This document shows positions 7,204 to 9,874 of a stretch of 9,874 nt of DNA, piece after piece. This stretch comes from an uncultured Lachnospiraceae bacterium. Lineage in GTDB: Bacteria; Bacillota; Clostridia; Lachnospirales; Lachnospiraceae. Location: NCBI GenBank assembly GCA_910578175.1, contig CAJTPF010000011.1, positions 74,604 to 84,477 on the forward strand, given 5' to 3'. The first letter of the stretch is position 1, and every line of letters begins with the position of its first letter. The notes below the pieces were generated by a model, which had not been told where the DNA came from, did no database searches, and worked only from the letters and a program-made list of their open reading frames with translations. The position numbers and the translations under genes were made by a program.

Positions 7204-7785
7204 CTAATCCCCAATATCTGTATGTCCCTGTTCAAACTCCCACTGAAGACCATATTTATCAATAAAATAAAAATATTTTGTATTCCCTAAAATATCTGCA
7301 GCCTTCTGTTTTGCCTGCATATCATTTTCCTTCGCCTTATCAAAATAATAGAATTCTGACGGCTCTGTTTTACTGATCTGGAATACCCTATAGTCCTGTG
7401 TCGTATTGATCAGCGTAACGTCAGGCTGCGCCTTTATATATTCAAAAGCTTCTTCTATATTGGTTATTTTCAGTGCAACATGCCTTGCACCACTGATATC
7501 GTTTGCCGCAAATATAATCGGTTCCTTCCGCCCCTCCGGTCTGTGGTAACACATGATTTCCAACGTAAGACGAGTTCCCGGCACATCCATGAAGCCGATG
7601 GAAACATCTCCCTCTTCTGCCTCCTTAATAAAACCTCCCGCCTGAAAAAAACCTTTATTTTTCCAGTGGGGAATATGCTGAATCGGAATCGCACCTAATA
7701 TCCTTTCATAATATGCAAATGCTTCTTCCACATCATCCACAAAAATACATACATGTGATAATCCTATAAAATTTGGTTTTTCCAT
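7204..7785 (-). CDS. VOC/glyoxalase-fold protein
   Basis: A 193-residue soluble protein with the two halves of a vicinal-oxygen-chelate fold. SHVCIFVDDVEEAFAYYERI opens the first half and ARHVALKITNIEEAFEYIKA the second, the two repeating the same beta-alpha pattern. Candidate metal ligands are His11, Glu76 (LTLEIM), His102 and Glu183 (LQWEFEQ), all four conserved, so a metal-dependent enzyme is plausible. Such proteins include glyoxalase I, dioxygenases, epimerases and antibiotic-resistance proteins; the substrate cannot be read from sequence. The ATG at 7785 is preferred over one 33 bases upstream because AGGAG lies at 7793-7797. It sits 49 bases after the DUF6485 gene and directly before the tautomerase gene. 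Confidence 0.85.
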   Translation of the reverse strand: MEKPNFIGLSHVCIFVDDVEEAFAYYERILGAIPIQHIPHWKNKGFFQAGGFIKEAEEGDVSIGFMDVPGTRLTLEIMCYHRPEGRKEPIIFAANDISGARHVALKITNIEEAFEYIKAQPDVTLINTTQDYRVFQISKTEPSEFYYFDKAKENDMQAKQKAADILGNTKYFYFIDKYGLQWEFEQGHTDIGD

Positions 7786-7834
7786 TTTAACGCTCCTATC
7801 TGACTGCCTTTTCGGCACTCCATTTTGCTCTCTT

Positions 7835-8029
7835 CTATTTTAATAATCCGTGATCCCTTGCCAGATTCTCTATACTCCTGTCATATGTAGCCTCTGCTTC
7901 TTTTGAAAAGAAACAGGCTGGAACCCCTTCATCATGATCACGGTGATGTGCAACGCAGGCACAGCATTTTCCATGATTCGGACAATCGTACGTACAAGGG
8001 CATGGTCCTTTGTTTTCACAAGTGTTCAT
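7835..8029 (-). CDS. DUF6485 family small Cys-rich protein
   Basis: A 64-residue protein with eight Cys in the first 39 residues (4, 10, 12, 16, 22, 23, 25, 39). They sit in the pattern CPCTYDCPNHGKCCACVAHH, then VPACFF, and the protein ends in a helix TYDRSIENLARDH. This matches DUF6485, presumed to bind zinc or an iron-sulfur cluster; no function is established that I know of. The start ATG lies after a modest site CAGGGA at 8036-8041. A TATAAT box sits at 8056-8061, inside the tail of the upstream relic. It is probably the first gene of a DUF6485-VOC-tautomerase unit. Confidence 0.8.
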   Translation of the reverse strand: MNTCENKGPCPCTYDCPNHGKCCACVAHHRDHDEGVPACFFSKEAEATYDRSIENLARDHGLLK

Positions 8030-8055
8030 AATTTTTCCCTGTATAATGAAAATGC

Positions 8056-8084
8056 ATTATATTCCTTTCTTTTATTATTTCACC
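8056..8084 (-). promoter_or_regulatory. Candidate promoter of the DUF6485-VOC-tautomerase unit
   Basis: A perfect TATAAT on the minus strand at 8056-8061, just past a terminator and 27 bases before the DUF6485 ATG. The -35 side (about 8079-8084, GGTGAA) is poor. The position between a terminator and a gene start supports it more than the hexamers do. Confidence 0.4.
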
Positions 8085-8093
8085 ATTTACTAT

Positions 8094-8122
8094 AACAAAA
8101 AAACCACTAAAAAAGTGGTTTT
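8094..8122 (-). terminator. Rho-independent terminator
   Basis: On the minus strand AAAACCACT, a loop of five T, and AGTGGTTTT form a perfect 9-base-pair stem (8100-8108 with 8114-8122), followed at once by a run of T. It lies inside the tail of the truncated DUF3788 frame and before the DUF6485 gene, so it would end transcription from upstream. On the + strand the same stem lacks a long T tract. Confidence 0.75.
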
Positions 8123-8349
8123 GGCATATTTGGTCGTTTTTTAGGTATAATTGGTTATAGGAATTCATATAATCAATATATTTTTCATCAATTAAAGCAC
8201 ATAACTTATTCCATACATCATATAAAGATTTTCCAACTAAAGCCGTCATTTCTTCTTCGTCAGGTATCATATCAAGCATATAAGCCCTCCTTTACATAAT
8301 TCACAATTTCTTAGTCTTCGCTGTTCATTCCTTCACTGACCATATCCCG

Positions 8350-8384
8350 TATAAGATAAAAGGACACTCATATCAGAATGTCCT
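8350..8384 (-). terminator. Rho-independent terminator after the SUKH-like gene
   Basis: On the minus strand AGGACATTC (8376-8384) and GAGTGTCCT (8361-8369) pair over 9 bases, including one G-T wobble, around a 6-base loop. TTTT and more A/T follow. It begins 48 bases past the stop of the gene at 8432-8998. The T tract is short, so termination may be partial. Confidence 0.55.
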
Positions 8385-8431
8385 CCCTGCACCACCCTCC
8401 AATACACTTCTATTTTTGCCAAAAGCAACAT

Positions 8432-8998
8432 TCAACGGTCAAACAATGAACCTGTACCGCTATGTGTACTGCCATCGTTTTCCGTATATGTTGAGATAAA
8501 ACGAGGCTCACGCTTTGCACAATGATAAAAGCGCATTAAAATATCCACAACATCTGCTTTCCTCTCTATTCCCAAACGATCTGCTAATACCTGCTGTGCT
8601 TCATGCAAATCAAACTCAATGTCCCCAACGTTTTCCATATGATCCTCAAAAATTTCTTTTGCAAATTCATACAGACTCCCTCTATCTTGATATTCTCCCT
8701 CATCTAGATAATCTTCCCAACAGGGGCAATTTACCATAAATTCAAAAAACTCTTGCAGGCTATCCGCAATTCTTCCACATTCACCTTCGCTTCCCCAAAA
8801 ACCTATTGAACCATCTTCCAGCAAAATATATTCACTTCCACTCCCTGCTTTGGCAAATGTTTTCCCAGGAATATTATAGGTTAGATGTCCGCCTTCGTCT
8901 TGGGGTGTCTTAAATTCCGAAAGAATTTCCACATCGCAAATATCACACAGCAAGCCTGATAATTCATTATCTTCACGTAGCATTCTGATAAAATCCAT
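8432..8998 (-). CDS. SUKH-like (SMI1/KNR4-type) family protein
   Basis: A 188-residue acidic soluble protein. Residues about 35-100 follow a SUKH-type pattern: LTYNIPGKTFAKAGSGSEY leads to LLEDGSIGFWGSEGECGRIA and a helix DSLQEFFEFMVNCPCWEDYL. The second half (about 110-188) is helical, with FDLHEAQQVLADRLGIERK and a polar tail. SUKH proteins are common as immunity proteins against polymorphic toxins, but others are housekeeping or lone proteins. No toxin gene is visible here, so an immunity role is only a possibility. ACCTCC at 9007-9012 (GGAGGT on the coding strand) lies 8 bases from the ATG. It directly follows a cut acetyltransferase relic and has its own terminator downstream. Confidence 0.6.
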   Translation of the reverse strand: MDFIRMLREDNELSGLLCDICDVEILSEFKTPQDEGGHLTYNIPGKTFAKAGSGSEYILLEDGSIGFWGSEGECGRIADSLQEFFEFMVNCPCWEDYLDEGEYQDRGSLYEFAKEIFEDHMENVGDIEFDLHEAQQVLADRLGIERKADVVDILMRFYHCAKREPRFISTYTENDGSTHSGTGSLFDR

Positions 8999-9031
8999 TT
9001 AACAGCACCTCCAATACAAATCCTGATTTTT

Positions 9032-9394
9032 TCATTTGATCATACCACTTCCATCACCAATCGTGACACCAGATAGAATAACTGCTTCAAAGCCAATCCA
9101 AACATCATTGCCGATCACGATATTTCCTTTGTTGTCCCATGCGCTTGTAATCTTTTTTATGTCCAATCCCCATTCCTCAAAAAATATTGGAAATGGATAT
9201 GTTGAAAGTGAAGACATCGCATGATTTGCACTGGTAAACAGAAACTTTGCTCCACAGGCGATAGAGCAGAACTTACCAATTTGCAGCTGATCTCCATTAA
9301 CCGGATAATGATATAATACATTATTCTTTTCAAATTCCTGTGGGTCATGCACAAAATCATTGTACATTGTATAATCACCGATTTTATTTGGATT
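9032..9394 (-). pseudogene. Xenobiotic (Vat/CatB-type) acetyltransferase, cut at both ends
   Basis: The frame reads NPNKIGDYTMYNDFVHDP, then NNVLYHYPVNGDQLQIGKFC, SANH and IVIGNDVWIGFEAVILSGVT. This is the hexapeptide-repeat (left-handed beta-helix) core of the Vat/CatB family, which acetylates streptogramins or chloramphenicol and similar compounds with acetyl-CoA; the SANH His is the expected catalytic residue. The first 30-40 residues are missing: homology begins at about 9394, exactly where an IS-like end lies. The last 70-80 residues are missing too: after IGDG the frame turns into SGMIK and stops at 9032. No ribosome site precedes the first ATG (9367). The product is not expected to work. 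Confidence 0.8.
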
Positions 9395-9490
9395 GTCAAC
9401 ACTTTTTTCGCCAACTTTTTAAGGTAGTTTTCCCTGTATTGTACCGGTATCTGATATCCTAAAGCCTATGGTATTATCATATGGGCATCC
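9394..9490 (-). mobile_element. Fragment of an IS3-family transposase and element end
   Basis: From 9465 the minus strand reads ALGYQIPVQYRENYLKKLAK, which matches the C-terminus of IS3-family OrfB transposases (the HSALGYxTPxxYR region). Upstream and in another frame, HKGCPYDN (9496-9473) resembles the SRKGxPYDN motif near the third catalytic acid. If both are real, about 50 codons between them are deleted. The fragment ends at TGTCAACA (9394-9401, + strand), a plausible outer end of the terminal repeat, right where the acetyltransferase relic begins. The evidence is short motifs only. Confidence 0.45.
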
Positions 9491-9510
9491 CTTATGGTTC
9501 AGGAAACATT

Positions 9511-9606
9511 CTATATCAAATGCCTCCGGCAGTTCTTGCCTGTCCAGTCGTAATAATGGAACGAGACATACCATGTTTCACATTGTTCAACTTTATATGC
9601 CGCCAT
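9511..9606 (-). pseudogene. N-terminal fragment of a tyrosine recombinase (integrase)
   Basis: A 31-codon frame from the ATG at 9606 reads MAAYKVEQCETWYVSFHYYD and WTGKNCRRHL, then a stop at 9511. This is the arm-site DNA-binding domain seen at the start of Tn916-type and phage integrases, where TWYVSFxYxDWxGK is followed by a KKRGFxTKREA stretch. The rest of the integrase is absent. It marks a former integrative element or prophage. The other half is not in this window. Confidence 0.65.
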
Positions 9607-9632
9607 AATCCGTTACTTCTTAGTTTCTGCGA

Positions 9633-9677
9633 GCGGCATGCCAGGCGAATGCGCTTGCACATTCATTTGGCGACCGC
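9633..9677. repeat. Imperfect extragenic palindrome
   Basis: GCCAGGCGAATG (9640-9651) pairs with CATTCATTTGGC (9660-9671), with one mismatch and two G-T pairs, around an 8-base loop. GCGG (9633-9636) and CCGC (9674-9677) extend it past an internal bulge. It is far more GC-rich than its surroundings. There is no T tract, so it is not a normal terminator. It looks like a REP- or MITE-like extragenic repeat unit, but only one copy is in the window. Confidence 0.45.
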
Positions 9678-9708
9678 CGTAAAAATGCGAATTTCTGATA
9701 AGTTTTTG

Positions 9709-9737
9709 TTGCTGTATTATCTTAATTATGCTAGAAT
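9709..9737 (+). promoter_or_regulatory. Promoter of the GNAT gene at the right edge
   Basis: TTGCTG at 9709-9714, a 17-base spacer, then TAGAAT at 9732-9737 with TG at 9729-9730: a good extended -10 sigma-A promoter. It would start transcription near 9744, giving a leader of about 25 bases before the ATG at 9769. Confidence 0.6.
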
Positions 9738-9768
9738 ATATGGAGAATACAGAATTGAGAGGTCAGCT

Positions 9769-9874
9769 ATGGACGTAACGATACGAAAAATACAAAAACA
9801 GGAATATCCGTTACTGGACAATTTTCTATATGAAGCAATTTTTGTTCCAGATGATATCGAACCTCCTTCCAAAA
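9769..9874 (+). CDS. GNAT family N-acetyltransferase (5' part)
   Basis: The first 35 codons of a gene that runs off the window: MDVTIRKIQKQEYPLLDNFL, then YEAIFVPDDIEPPS. The first strand TIRKIQ and the helix EYPLLDNFLYEAIF, followed by a Pro- and acid-rich loop, match the start of a GNAT subgroup with the pattern LxxFLYxAIFxPxxxxPP. The acetyl-CoA motif would lie beyond the edge. GAGAGGT (9757-9763) precedes the ATG by 5 bases, and a good promoter is upstream. The substrate cannot be told. Confidence 0.7.
   Translation, partial: MDVTIRKIQKQEYPLLDNFLYEAIFVPDDIEPPSK

Larger units (their letters stand above)
8016..8279 (-). pseudogene. Truncated DUF3788 gene
   Basis: A clean start (AAAGGAGG just upstream of the ATG at 8279) gives MTALVGKSLYDVWNKLCALI and DEKY, the N-terminal helical part of DUF3788 proteins, which normally run to about 130-150 residues. 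After about residue 34 the similarity stops. The remaining frame, about 53 codons, is low-complexity, reads straight through a Rho-independent terminator (8094-8122) and overlaps the next gene's start by 14 bases. I read this as a 3' deletion that joined the gene to non-coding sequence. The 87-residue product is unlikely to be functional. Confidence 0.6.

Noticed and set aside
8118..8158. T(T)GG or TAGG steps repeated about every 9-12 bases, as if helically phased binding sites
   Set aside because: Only four short imperfect copies in AT-rich DNA, directly beside the terminator stem; chance explains it.
9157..9414. An 85-codon minus-strand frame through the acetyltransferase relic
   Set aside because: Its first residues are the tail of the transposase fragment and the rest is the acetyltransferase DNA in the wrong frame.

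Overview
The window looks like a chromosomal accessory stretch from a low-GC Gram-positive anaerobe of the class Clostridia, most likely Lachnospiraceae-like. The grounds are the AT-rich sequence, strong GGAGG-type ribosome binding sites, and the protein families present (SpoIIE/STAS partner switching, CPBP membrane protein, DUF2164, DUF6485, DUF3788). The species call is inference.

Left part (1-2483): a complete, very AT-rich gene for a NYN/PIN-like nuclease-fold protein on the + strand (154-1041), with a C-terminal tandem helical repeat. It is followed on the minus strand by relics. These are a broken GNAT acetyltransferase (1045-1367), a multiply frameshifted 4-oxalocrotonate tautomerase (1465-1653), one intact small gene of the DUF2164 family (1813-2073) with a good upstream promoter, and the tail of an unrecognised membrane protein (2252-2428).

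Centre (2484-6721): a three-gene minus-strand operon for membrane-based partner switching. In transcription order it encodes a PAS domain fused to a CPBP (Abi/Rce1-like) membrane domain, a STAS anti-sigma-factor antagonist, and a 941-residue sensor. The sensor combines a LytS-like membrane domain, an extracytoplasmic Cache-like sensor, HAMP, a SpoIIE/RsbU phosphatase and a C-terminal RsbW-like ATPase. Phosphatase and presumed kinase are in one polypeptide next to their likely STAS substrate, and no sigma factor is visible. The CPBP motif 1 lacks its first glutamate. This module is the most interesting system in the window.

Next (6848-8029): a minus-strand cluster of a Cys-rich DUF6485 protein, a VOC/glyoxalase-fold protein and a MIF-type tautomerase. 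All are closely spaced and end 126 bases before the signalling operon.

Right part (8016-9874): a genomic scar zone. It holds a truncated DUF3788 gene whose remaining frame runs through a Rho-independent terminator, an intact SUKH-like gene with its own terminator, and a xenobiotic (Vat/CatB-type) acetyltransferase cut at both ends. Next to these are a fragment of an IS3-family transposase end, the N-terminus of a tyrosine recombinase of the Tn916/phage type, and an imperfect palindrome. The window ends in the start of a GNAT acetyltransferase on the + strand with a good extended -10 promoter. I saw no tRNA, rRNA, CRISPR array or riboswitch.
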